A DNA stretch of 64,000 bases from Escherichia sp. E4742 (GTDB lineage Bacteria; Pseudomonadota; Gammaproteobacteria; Enterobacterales; Enterobacteriaceae): positions 4,092,001-4,156,000 of the forward strand of contig NZ_CP040443.1 of NCBI RefSeq assembly GCF_005843885.1, read 5' to 3'. Of the stretch, positions 24,779 to 32,358 are shown piece after piece (the stretch's first letter is position 1; every line of letters starts with the position of its first letter). Position numbers and translations under genes: made by a program. A model generated the notes under the pieces. That model was not told where the DNA came from. It made no database searches and saw only the letters and a list, made by a program, of their open reading frames with translations.

Positions 24779-24788
24779 GGTTGCCGCT

Positions 24789-24977
24789 ATTACTCAGCAT
24801 CTCCATTTCCGCTGTCCATGTTGCCATGGTTCACAGTACCGCACATCGGCATTCGATGTGACGGAGCGAAACCCTTTGGGCGCTAAGTGTATTTTCTGTA
24901 AATCGACGATGATCACCTTTGATAACGTTGCCTTGCAAATACGCACTGACCATGCGCCACTGGATTTCACAAAATAG
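24789..24977 (+). CDS. ymcF: Cold shock microprotein YmcF, AUU start
   Basis: A 62-residue protein read from ATT at 24789, the non-AUG start reported for K-12 YmcF. The in-frame ATG at 24729 lies inside cspG and would give 82 residues, so it is less likely. It has two Cys pairs (RCPCC and AKCIFCKS) suggesting a small zinc-binding fold. It lies 10 nt after cspG and before a terminator. Function is unknown; its paralogue YnfQ sits after another cold-shock gene. Confidence 0.8.
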   Translation: MTQHLHFRCPCCHGSQYRTSAFDVTERNPLGAKCIFCKSTMITFDNVALQIRTDHAPLDFTK

Positions 24978-25179
24978 TATCAGGCTCCCTCGCGGAGCCT
25001 TTTTTATATCTTCTGTTTGCACTTATCCCTGTACGCATATTGAGCGATAACCTACTGATTATTGAATCTTTCATGCAGATGGCTTATAACATTTCTAACC
25101 TGACCAGGGGATCGGAACCAACACCTTGCTGGCGTGTTGCTGTCTTTTAAGACCAGAAGAGGTTAACAGTGAATATTGA
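24952..25179 (+). pseudogene. ymcE: ymcE remnant with two frameshifts
   Basis: From ATG 24952 the frame reads MRHWISQNSIRLPRGAFFIS, matching the start of the K-12 YmcE I remember (76 residues), but stops after 32 codons. The middle (SDNLLIIESF, then MAYNIS) is in a second frame and the end (GTNTLLACCCLLRPEEVN, then SEY, stop at 25179) in a third, overlapping the gnsA start as in K-12. So at least two indels separate it from the K-12 form. YmcE has been proposed as an antitoxin for GnsA. The K-12 reading frame itself may not be well conserved. Confidence 0.55.
24983..25005 (+). terminator. Terminator after cspG-ymcF
   Basis: Stem GGCTCC-ctcgc-GGAGCC followed by a run of T from 25000. It ends the cspG-ymcF transcript. 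It also lies inside the old ymcE frame, which is a reason to doubt ymcE as a normal gene. Confidence 0.8.
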
Positions 25180-25342
25180 AGAGCTAAAAAAACAAGCCGA
25201 AACGGAAATCTCCGACTTTATTGCGCAAAAAATCACCGAGTTGAATAAGAATACAGGGAAAGAAGTCTCTGAAATTCGCTTTACTGCGCGGGAGAAAATG
25301 ACCGGGCTTGAAGGTTATGACGTCAAAATCAAAATAATGTGA
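25169..25342 (+). CDS. gnsA: GnsA, secG-suppressor/phospholipid-related protein
   Basis: A 57-residue soluble, charged helical protein of the GnsA/GnsB family, starting at GTG 25169 (ribosome site AGAGG at 25158-25162). High copy of gnsA suppresses secG and fabA cold or temperature defects in E. coli and raises unsaturated fatty acids. It was later proposed to be a toxin neutralised by YmcE. It is too short for ordinary ORF calling. The coding frame is intact even though ymcE is broken. Confidence 0.88.
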   Translation: MNIEELKKQAETEISDFIAQKITELNKNTGKEVSEIRFTAREKMTGLEGYDVKIKIM

Positions 25343-25348
25343 TTTTGT

Positions 25349-25376
25349 GAACATCACCCCGCGCGAGGTGATGTTC
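25349..25376. terminator. Hairpin between gnsA and yccM
   Basis: A 10-bp perfect inverted repeat GAACATCACC-ccgcgcga-GGTGATGTTC lies between the convergent genes gnsA and yccM. It probably ends transcription from both sides, although the T run on the plus side is weak. Confidence 0.55.
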
Positions 25377-25390
25377 CGCTTGTCGCTTTG

Positions 25391-26464
25391 TTAATGACCA
25401 ATCATTGCCGCTTGCGGAATTAAGCGCCGATACAATTCTTCTGGCACCGGGCTTTGCCATACGCCCGCATACATCGCATAACCAATCACCGCAAACATAA
25501 TCCCCAGAACCAGTAGCGTCATTAACCAGCCAGACAATGCAAAGGTTTTTTTATTTGCCGCAGGTTTTTGCAGCGAAAAAGTTAATGTTGAAGCGACCGG
25601 ACATGACTCCACGCAGGTCATACAACCGGTACATTCCACCGTTCTAACCTGAATTAATTTATCGACCGGGATCCGCGATGGGCAATTTTTCGCACATTTA
25701 CCGCAGTCGATACAGCTTTCGGCATTGCGACGAATCTTAAACGGCGATAATAGCGAAACCAGTCCCATCAGCGCGCCATATGGGCAGAGATAACGACACC
25801 AGACATGGCGAATAAATAGGCTGGCAATCAGCAAAGCCGTCACGCTGATTAATGTCGCTTTCCCCATATGGCGAAAGAAATCGAGCATTTTAACGTCCAT
25901 TACCACGCTATAAGGCGATAGCATAAAATAGTGAATCGCCTGAGCGGGCATCAATAACGCGATATAGAGAAAAAAACTCAACAGCAAATATTTCACTGCG
26001 CGCAGAGGAATATCCAGCCAGCGGGGAAGGGCAAATTGCCGACCAAACAGTTTTTTCCCGAGATCGCCGATTAATTCAGAAAGCGTCCCAACCGGGCATA
26101 GCCACGAACAAAAGGCTTTTTTCAGCAGTAAGCTGATAATGATAAAAGCGACCAGCAACAGCATCGCGGCGGCGTGCACGGAAGGTAACTGGCTTGTTTC
26201 AAAGCTATATTTCAGATTCATCAGACCAGCAATCGGCAGCCAACCTTCAATGCCACTCGGTCTGGCGACAAATGCCGTATTACCTGCCGTTTCGTAATAG
26301 CGCACCCAGTACCAAAAGGTGACGGCAATATAAATATTGATTGCCAACAGTAATAATTGCGTCGCTTTACGCCAGGTCGTGGCATTGCGCCAGTCATTCC
26401 ACGGTAATTTACCGCCCGTCGTGCCTGGCCGTCGTTGCCAGCGGATTCTTTTTTTCTCTGTCAT
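25391..26464 (-). CDS. yccM: Membrane 4Fe-4S protein YccM (NapH-like)
   Basis: A 357-residue inner membrane protein of the NapH/CcoG-type ferredoxin family. Five or six membrane helices precede a cytoplasmic part with two 4Fe-4S motifs (CIDCGKCAKNCPS at ~242-254 and CTGCMTCVESCP at ~271-282). CSWLCPVGTLSE and CRYLCPYGALMG in the membrane part are the extra CxxxCP motifs of this family. The partner and substrate are unknown. Its position beside tor suggests electron transfer in respiration, but no link is shown. Confidence 0.93.
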   Translation of the reverse strand: MTEKKRIRWQRRPGTTGGKLPWNDWRNATTWRKATQLLLLAINIYIAVTFWYWVRYYETAGNTAFVARPSGIEGWLPIAGLMNLKYSFETSQLPSVHAAAMLLLVAFIIISLLLKKAFCSWLCPVGTLSELIGDLGKKLFGRQFALPRWLDIPLRAVKYLLLSFFLYIALLMPAQAIHYFMLSPYSVVMDVKMLDFFRHMGKATLISVTALLIASLFIRHVWCRYLCPYGALMGLVSLLSPFKIRRNAESCIDCGKCAKNCPSRIPVDKLIQVRTVECTGCMTCVESCPVASTLTFSLQKPAANKKTFALSGWLMTLLVLGIMFAVIGYAMYAGVWQSPVPEELYRRLIPQAAMIGH

Positions 26465-26535
26465 AATTTTGCCCGCCCGTTAAGTTGCATACCAAATGCC
26501 ACTATTCTAAGTTTTCTTAACGGGATGATATTGAT

Positions 26536-29280
26536 TCACATCGGGTTCGGGGCTTTCTTATTCAGCCACTGTTCCAGGGCAGCGATGCTACGCGTAATTT
26601 CTTCACGCGGCAGGACCGCGGTTAATGGTTCCAGCTCAAGTTGTTCGCACAACTGACTGGCACTGCGCATGCCCAGACTGGCACAGCTGCTTTTCAACTG
26701 ATGCGCGGCACGTTTGATTTTGTCGCTGTCGTGTCTGGCGCGTGCAGTGTCCATTTCATCGAGAAGGGGCAGGGCATGTTGTTTAAATAATGTCAGCCAT
26801 TCGTGGATTTTCTCCACCCCCATTAACTGCGCATCTTCATTGAGCTGCGATACATCCAGTGGTTGATGGTTATGTGTTTGCAGGTGCAGATAGTGCGCCA
26901 GTAACTGACCAAGCACTTCACGCGACACCGGTTTAGGGATAATTCCGCGAAATAGCGAACTGGTACGCTGGCGCAGCGTTTCGTCGATGACATGGGCGCT
27001 AAAGCCAATCAAAACCAGCGACGGATATTGCAGCGAAAGTTGCCGGGCAAGTGTAATGCCGTCGATATCTGGCAGATCAAAATCCACCAGCGCGGCAGCA
27101 AACGGTTCACTATTTTGCAGCGTCTCTAAAGCCTGCGCGGCATTTCCTACGGCTGCGACCTGAGCGCCACTGGTGTTAAGTATCTCGATGGTAATACGCT
27201 GCGTTAGCGGGTTATCTTCAATCAACAGTAATCGTAAACCGTCCAGACGCACCGCCTGATTGACTATTTTTGGTGCAGGCGCAGTGGCAACACGTAACGG
27301 TAACCGTAAGCCAAAACAGCTTCCTGCTCCCGGCCTGCTGGTGGCGGTCAGTTCGCCGCCCATCGCCTGAGCCAGACTGGTACTGATAGTCAGCCCCAGT
27401 CCACTGCCGCCGCGCTTGCCGCTCACCTGAACAAATGGCTGAAAGATATCAGCCAGTTTCGCGGGATCAATACCACAGCCGCTGTCTTCCACTTCGACAA
27501 GCCATTGCTCGCCATCAATGCGGCTGCGCAGGATAATCTGCCCCTCATCGGTGAAACGCAGGGCATTACTCAACAAATTGGTAATAACCTGGCGAATACG
27601 GCGCGGATCGCCCATTAACGCGGTTGGGACATCGTTGGCAATTTCCGTTACCAGTCGAATCGGACGACCTTTAACCCGTCCGCTCATTAATTGCAGGGTA
27701 CTTTCCAGCAGTGGGCGCGGTTCAAAGGGCTCATCACTGACCGAAACATTCTTGCCACCTGCTTCGATAGCCGAATAATCGAGAATATCATTGAGGATGG
27801 TCAGCAATGATTCGCCAGAGTCGGTAATCGCCCGCAAATCATCACGCTGGGCGTTAAACGCAGGGTTATCTGCCAGCAACTGCGCGGTGCCGAGAATTCC
27901 GTACAGCGGAGTGCGGATCTCATGGCTCATTGCTGCCAGAAACGCCGATTTTGCCTGACTGGCTTTTTCTGCTTCCGCCCGTGCCAGGCGGTGTTCTACC
28001 ACCAGTTCCTGCAATTCGGCAGTGCGCGCTTTGACCTGCGCCGCCAGTTGTTCGCGGTGGCGGTTAAGCGCATGAACACTGCTGCGAAAAGCATCCATCA
28101 GCCGCCCGATGGTATCCAGTTCCCGCACGCCAGCGGTTTCCGGGAAAGGGGAGTCGATATCACCATCCAGCAAGCGTTGCAGCGCCTGCGTTTGTTCGGC
28201 AAGAGGGCGCGTGACTGAGCGATAAACCACGCGCCAGAGGATTAGAATCAATGCACAAAGTGAAACCATCCCCAGCAATAACAGGCTGTATTGCCCGCGT
28301 GTACTGGCTTTTTCCAGATGTGCCAGTCCGTGCTGATTGCGCAGCTCGATGGTGTCGACCAGTTGGCTGACTTCGCTACTAAACTGCGCGAACTGGGCGA
28401 TGTTATTTTGGGCGAGAGTTTGCAGGTGATTGCTGATTTCACTGTCCTGCTGATACAGCGCCAGCAAATCGCTATATTGGCTAACGGTAGTTAACGTTGT
28501 TGCGACCTGAGCACGAATTCCTGGATCTTCAATGCGTATTTGCCGACGTTGCAGAATTTTTACCGCATTATTGAGCTGCTTTTCCAGCGTTGGTGCATTT
28601 TTCTGGATCTGCTCCAGCCCCAGATTCATCACCATTTGCTGCACCCGCAGGGCGCTAAGGCGCAGTTCATTCATCTGGTTAACATACTCAAGATCGATAT
28701 CAATCAGCCGATCGAGTGCACTTTCTGCGGCCTGACGCTGATGTTGTTCGATCAAATCGTAAATCCCGGCCTGGGTCGCTCCGGCGGAGGTTGCCGCATT
28801 ATTCGCCTGACCTTGCGCCAGGCGTGCGATCTCATCGGCGGCGGCGACTATCTGCTGACTGAGTCGCTGTTGTTGCTGGCGCAGTTGCAAACGCTGTCCC
28901 ACCAGTTCCCCTTGCTGACGTAACGAACGGGAGATCTCCTGCTCCTGTTGTTCAATAGCGGTGGTATCAAAACCTTGTTCCCGTAACGCTTGCAGCAACA
29001 CATTAATCTTCAGGCTTTGTGCGGTGAGCATTCGCCCCTGCGCCTGCCACATCTTTTCGTTATCGGCACTGGTCAGGTTTTGCGCGGCGAAAAGTTCCCA
29101 GGCGCTGGCTTCGCTCAACTGGCGCGCCATATTCATGGTAGGAATCAATGCTTGAGTGTTATCTTTTTCCACCTGGCTGATAAAGCGCAGGTTGTACCAT
29201 CCCACCAGGGTACTGGTCAGGGTTAACAGCGCCATCAGGGCAAAGCCCATCCAGAGTCTTCGGGTCAGGGTTAAATTCAC
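26536..29280 (-). CDS. torS: TMAO hybrid sensor kinase TorS
   Basis: A 914-residue tripartite sensor kinase. The GTG start at 29280 gives the K-12 length; upstream in-frame starts would extend into torT. A membrane helix near residues 7-30, a long helical periplasmic sensor, and a second helix near 330-350 are followed by HAMP. The kinase has HEIRTP (known phospho-His443), the receiver has DFDLPD (Asp723), and the C-terminal Hpt has AAHQLKSS (His850). It senses TMAO through TorT and phosphorylates TorR. It is divergent from torT. Confidence 0.96.
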   Translation of the reverse strand: MNLTLTRRLWMGFALMALLTLTSTLVGWYNLRFISQVEKDNTQALIPTMNMARQLSEASAWELFAAQNLTSADNEKMWQAQGRMLTAQSLKINVLLQALREQGFDTTAIEQQEQEISRSLRQQGELVGQRLQLRQQQQRLSQQIVAAADEIARLAQGQANNAATSAGATQAGIYDLIEQHQRQAAESALDRLIDIDLEYVNQMNELRLSALRVQQMVMNLGLEQIQKNAPTLEKQLNNAVKILQRRQIRIEDPGIRAQVATTLTTVSQYSDLLALYQQDSEISNHLQTLAQNNIAQFAQFSSEVSQLVDTIELRNQHGLAHLEKASTRGQYSLLLLGMVSLCALILILWRVVYRSVTRPLAEQTQALQRLLDGDIDSPFPETAGVRELDTIGRLMDAFRSSVHALNRHREQLAAQVKARTAELQELVVEHRLARAEAEKASQAKSAFLAAMSHEIRTPLYGILGTAQLLADNPAFNAQRDDLRAITDSGESLLTILNDILDYSAIEAGGKNVSVSDEPFEPRPLLESTLQLMSGRVKGRPIRLVTEIANDVPTALMGDPRRIRQVITNLLSNALRFTDEGQIILRSRIDGEQWLVEVEDSGCGIDPAKLADIFQPFVQVSGKRGGSGLGLTISTSLAQAMGGELTATSRPGAGSCFGLRLPLRVATAPAPKIVNQAVRLDGLRLLLIEDNPLTQRITIEILNTSGAQVAAVGNAAQALETLQNSEPFAAALVDFDLPDIDGITLARQLSLQYPSLVLIGFSAHVIDETLRQRTSSLFRGIIPKPVSREVLGQLLAHYLHLQTHNHQPLDVSQLNEDAQLMGVEKIHEWLTLFKQHALPLLDEMDTARARHDSDKIKRAAHQLKSSCASLGMRSASQLCEQLELEPLTAVLPREEITRSIAALEQWLNKKAPNPM

Positions 29281-29362
29281 GGTCAGTGTACTTAAGGTGA
29301 AAAAGGTTGAGTCGCAAAGTGGAATGCATCTAGCATAAAGCCTTATTATTGATGAGGCTATC

Positions 29363-30391
29363 ATGCGCGTACTGCTATTGTTACTTCTTTCCCTTTTCAT
29401 GTTGCCGGCATTTTCGGCTGATAACCTGTTGCGCTGGCATGATGCGCAGCATTTCACGGTGCAAGCCTCTACGCCGCTTAAAGCCAAACGCGCATGGAAA
29501 CTGTGCGCGCTTTATCCCAGCCTGAAAGATTCATACTGGTTATCGTTGAACTATGGTATGCAGGAGGCTGCTCGCCGCTACGGTGTGGATTTAAAAGTGT
29601 TGGAGGCTGGCGGCTACAGCCAGTTGGCTACCCAGCAAGCACAAATCGACCAGTGTAAACAGTGGGGCGCAGAGGCTATTTTGCTCGGTAGTAGCACGAC
29701 GTCATTTCCCGACCTGCAAAAGCAGGTAGCAAGTCTGCCGGTGATCGAACTGGTAAATGCTATTGATGATCCCCAGGTGAAAAGCCGCGTTGGTGTGCCC
29801 TGGTTTCAGATGGGCTATCAACCAGGACGATATCTGGTGCAATGGAGCCACGGCAAACCACTCAACGTGCTGTTGATGCCCGGCCCCGATAACGCCGGGG
29901 GCAGTAAGGAGATGGTAGAGGGTTTTCGCGCAGCTATTGCCGGAAGCCCGGTGCGTATTGTCGATATTGCGCTTGGCGATAACGATATTGAAATCCAGCG
30001 TAACCTGTTGCAGGAAATGCTGGAGCGCCATCCAGAAATCGACGTCGTTGCTGGAACGGCCATTGCGGCAGAGGCGGCAATGGGTGAAGGGCGTAACCTG
30101 AAAACACCGCTGACCGTTGTGTCGTTTTATCTTTCACATCAGGTGTATCGCGGACTAAAGCGGGGAAGAGTGATTATGGCTGCCAGCGATCAAATGGTCT
30201 GGCAGGGGGAACTGGCGGTTGAGCAGGCCATCAGGCAATTACAGGGGCAATCGGTGTCTGATAATGTTAGCCCACCGATTTTAGTTCTGACGCCGAAAAA
30301 TGCCGACCGCGAACATATCCGCCGCTCGTTGTCACCAGGGGGATTTCGTCCGGTCTATTTTTATCAGCACACATCAGCGGCTAAGAAATAA
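29363..30391 (+). CDS. torT: Periplasmic TMAO-binding protein TorT
   Basis: A 342-residue periplasmic binding protein of the sugar-binding (type I) fold, with a signal peptide to about residue 18 (PAFSA). It binds TMAO and signals to the TorS sensor domain. The gene diverges from torS across 82 bp and converges on torR, with their ends overlapping by 28 bp. It is full length compared with K-12 TorT. Confidence 0.96.
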   Translation: MRVLLLLLLSLFMLPAFSADNLLRWHDAQHFTVQASTPLKAKRAWKLCALYPSLKDSYWLSLNYGMQEAARRYGVDLKVLEAGGYSQLATQQAQIDQCKQWGAEAILLGSSTTSFPDLQKQVASLPVIELVNAIDDPQVKSRVGVPWFQMGYQPGRYLVQWSHGKPLNVLLMPGPDNAGGSKEMVEGFRAAIAGSPVRIVDIALGDNDIEIQRNLLQEMLERHPEIDVVAGTAIAAEAAMGEGRNLKTPLTVVSFYLSHQVYRGLKRGRVIMAASDQMVWQGELAVEQAIRQLQGQSVSDNVSPPILVLTPKNADREHIRRSLSPGGFRPVYFYQHTSAAKK

Positions 30392-31056
30392 CCTTCGCCA
30401 TGTTGTGTCACCAGTAAATCCGCACTGAGTTTATGGCGTAAACGACGAATTAACACATCGACGGTGCGCAGGTCAGGGTTTTCCACCCGACGCGCAGAAA
30501 GCATACGCAGCAGACGCTCGCGGCTGAGAATTTCGCCGGGATTGGTCACAAACGCCACCAGCATTTCATACTCTGCGCGGGTCAGTTTAATCGGCTCGCC
30601 ATCCCGCTCCAGCGTATGGCGCGACACATTCAGGCAATAACCGGCAAAGCGATAGCAGTTATCCTGAGTGTGCGGTTGAGCTTGTCGCGCGAGGTCGATT
30701 CGCCAGAGCAGATTTTTTACCCGTACTACCAGTTCGCGCAGTTCCAGCGGTTTGGTGACGTAATCGTCTGCGCCCATTTCCAGCCCAACAATACGGTCAA
30801 TCCGATCGCTGCGTCCGGTAACCAGAATAATCCCCACCGTTGAGCGTTCTCGCAGGGCGCGGGTTAACATCAGGCCATTTTCATCGGGCAAGTTGATATC
30901 CAGCAGAATTAAATCCACCGGCTGATTCTGCATAATTTCCCGCAGCCCGGCACCGCTCTCCGTAACGGAAACGGTATACCCCTCCTGAGTGAAGTAGGAT
31001 TGTAATCGCGCCTGGGTAACCGGTTCATCTTCAACAATAACAATGTGATGTGGCAT
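30364..31056 (-). CDS. torR: Response regulator TorR
   Basis: A 230-residue OmpR/PhoB-type regulator. The receiver has acidic EDE near residue 9-11, the phosphorylated Asp in LILLDINLPD (about residue 53), and KPLELREL at the end. The C-terminal winged helix carries the DNA-binding helix in the VENPDLRTVDVLIRRLR region. It activates torCAD and represses itself through the tor boxes in the 129 bp that separate it from torC. Confidence 0.97.
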   Translation of the reverse strand: MPHHIVIVEDEPVTQARLQSYFTQEGYTVSVTESGAGLREIMQNQPVDLILLDINLPDENGLMLTRALRERSTVGIILVTGRSDRIDRIVGLEMGADDYVTKPLELRELVVRVKNLLWRIDLARQAQPHTQDNCYRFAGYCLNVSRHTLERDGEPIKLTRAEYEMLVAFVTNPGEILSRERLLRMLSARRVENPDLRTVDVLIRRLRHKLSADLLVTQHGEGYFLAADVC

Positions 31057-31074
31057 CAGAGGGTTTTACTCATT

Positions 31075-31137
31075 CTGTTCATATCTGTTCATATTCTGCC
31101 GTAAGCCGTTCATCCTGACCAGTGCCGCTGTTCATAT
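31075..31137. promoter_or_regulatory. Four tor boxes (TorR sites)
   Basis: Decamers CTGTTCATAT occur at 31075-31084, 31085-31094 and 31128-31137, with a variant CCGTTCATCC at 31106-31115. This is the known four-box TorR operator between torR and torC. Two boxes are directly adjacent. The set mediates torCAD activation and torR autorepression. Confidence 0.93.
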
Positions 31138-31185
31138 TTGCTCATTAAGATCGCTTCACTAAACCATAATTTTACAGGGGCTATT

Positions 31186-32358
31186 ATGCGGAAACTCTGG
31201 AGCGCGCTACGCCGACCCAGTGCTCGTTGGTCGGTACTGGCGCTGGTCGCTATTGGGATTGTCATTGGCATTGCGCTGATTGTATTGCCACACGTTGGGA
31301 TCAAAGTCACCAGCACAACCGAATTTTGTGTCAGTTGCCACAGTATGCAACCGGTGTATGAAGAATATAAACAGTCGGTGCATTTCCAGAACGCCTCCGG
31401 CGTGCGAGCTGAATGCCATGACTGTCATATCCCGCCGGATATTCCAGGCATGGTGAAGCGTAAACTGGAAGCGAGCAACGACATCTACCAGACCTTTATT
31501 GCCCACTCCATTGATACACCTGAAAAATTCGAAGCCAAACGCGCGGAACTTGCCGAGCGTGAATGGGCGCGAATGAAAGAAAACAACTCGGCAACCTGCC
31601 GCTCCTGCCATAACTACGACGCGATGGATCATGCAAAGCAGCATCCGGAAGCGGCGCGTCAGATGAAGGTGGCAGCGAAAGATAATCAATCCTGCATCGA
31701 CTGTCATAAAGGTATTGCCCACCAGTTACCGGATATGAGTAGCGGCTTCCGTAAGCAGTTCGATGAGCTGCGTGCCAGTGCTAATGACAGTGGCGACACA
31801 CTGTACTCCATTGATATCAAGCCGATTTATGCGGCGAAAGGCGATAAAGAAGCGTCTGGTTCACTGCTGCCTGCTTCGGAAGTGAAAGTCCTTAAACGTG
31901 ACGGCGACTGGCTGCAAATTGAAATTACCGGCTGGACGGAAAGCGCCGGACGTCAGCGTGTACTCACCCAGTTCCCAGGCAAACGCATCTTTGTTGCCTC
32001 GATTCGTGGTGATGTGCAGCAGCAGGTGAAAACGCTGGAGAAAATCACCGTTGCCGACACTAATACCGAGTGGAGCAAGTTACAGGCCACCGCGTGGATG
32101 AAGAAAGGCGACATGGTGAACGATATCAAACCGATCTGGGCTTATGCGGATTCGTTGTACAACGGCACCTGTAACCAGTGCCACGGCGCACCGGAAATCT
32201 CTCACTTTGACGCTAACGGCTGGATTGGCACGCTCAACGGCATGATTGGCTTTACCAGCCTCGATAAACGTGAAGAACGCACCTTGCTGAAATATCTGCA
32301 AATGAATGCGTCTGATACCGCAGGTAAGGCTCACGGCGATAAGAAGGAAGAAAAATAA
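31186..32358 (+). CDS. torC: Pentaheme c-type cytochrome TorC
   Basis: A 390-residue NapC/NirT-family cytochrome, inner membrane anchored by one helix (about residues 18-38). Five heme motifs are visible: CVSCH, CHDCH, CRSCH and CIDCH in the N-terminal half and CNQCH near residue 330. It takes electrons from menaquinol and gives them to TorA; apo-TorC also inhibits TorS. The start ATG 31186 (after CAGGGG) gives the K-12 length. Its stop overlaps the torA start (TAATG). Confidence 0.97.
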   Translation: MRKLWSALRRPSARWSVLALVAIGIVIGIALIVLPHVGIKVTSTTEFCVSCHSMQPVYEEYKQSVHFQNASGVRAECHDCHIPPDIPGMVKRKLEASNDIYQTFIAHSIDTPEKFEAKRAELAEREWARMKENNSATCRSCHNYDAMDHAKQHPEAARQMKVAAKDNQSCIDCHKGIAHQLPDMSSGFRKQFDELRASANDSGDTLYSIDIKPIYAAKGDKEASGSLLPASEVKVLKRDGDWLQIEITGWTESAGRQRVLTQFPGKRIFVASIRGDVQQQVKTLEKITVADTNTEWSKLQATAWMKKGDMVNDIKPIWAYADSLYNGTCNQCHGAPEISHFDANGWIGTLNGMIGFTSLDKREERTLLKYLQMNASDTAGKAHGDKKEEK

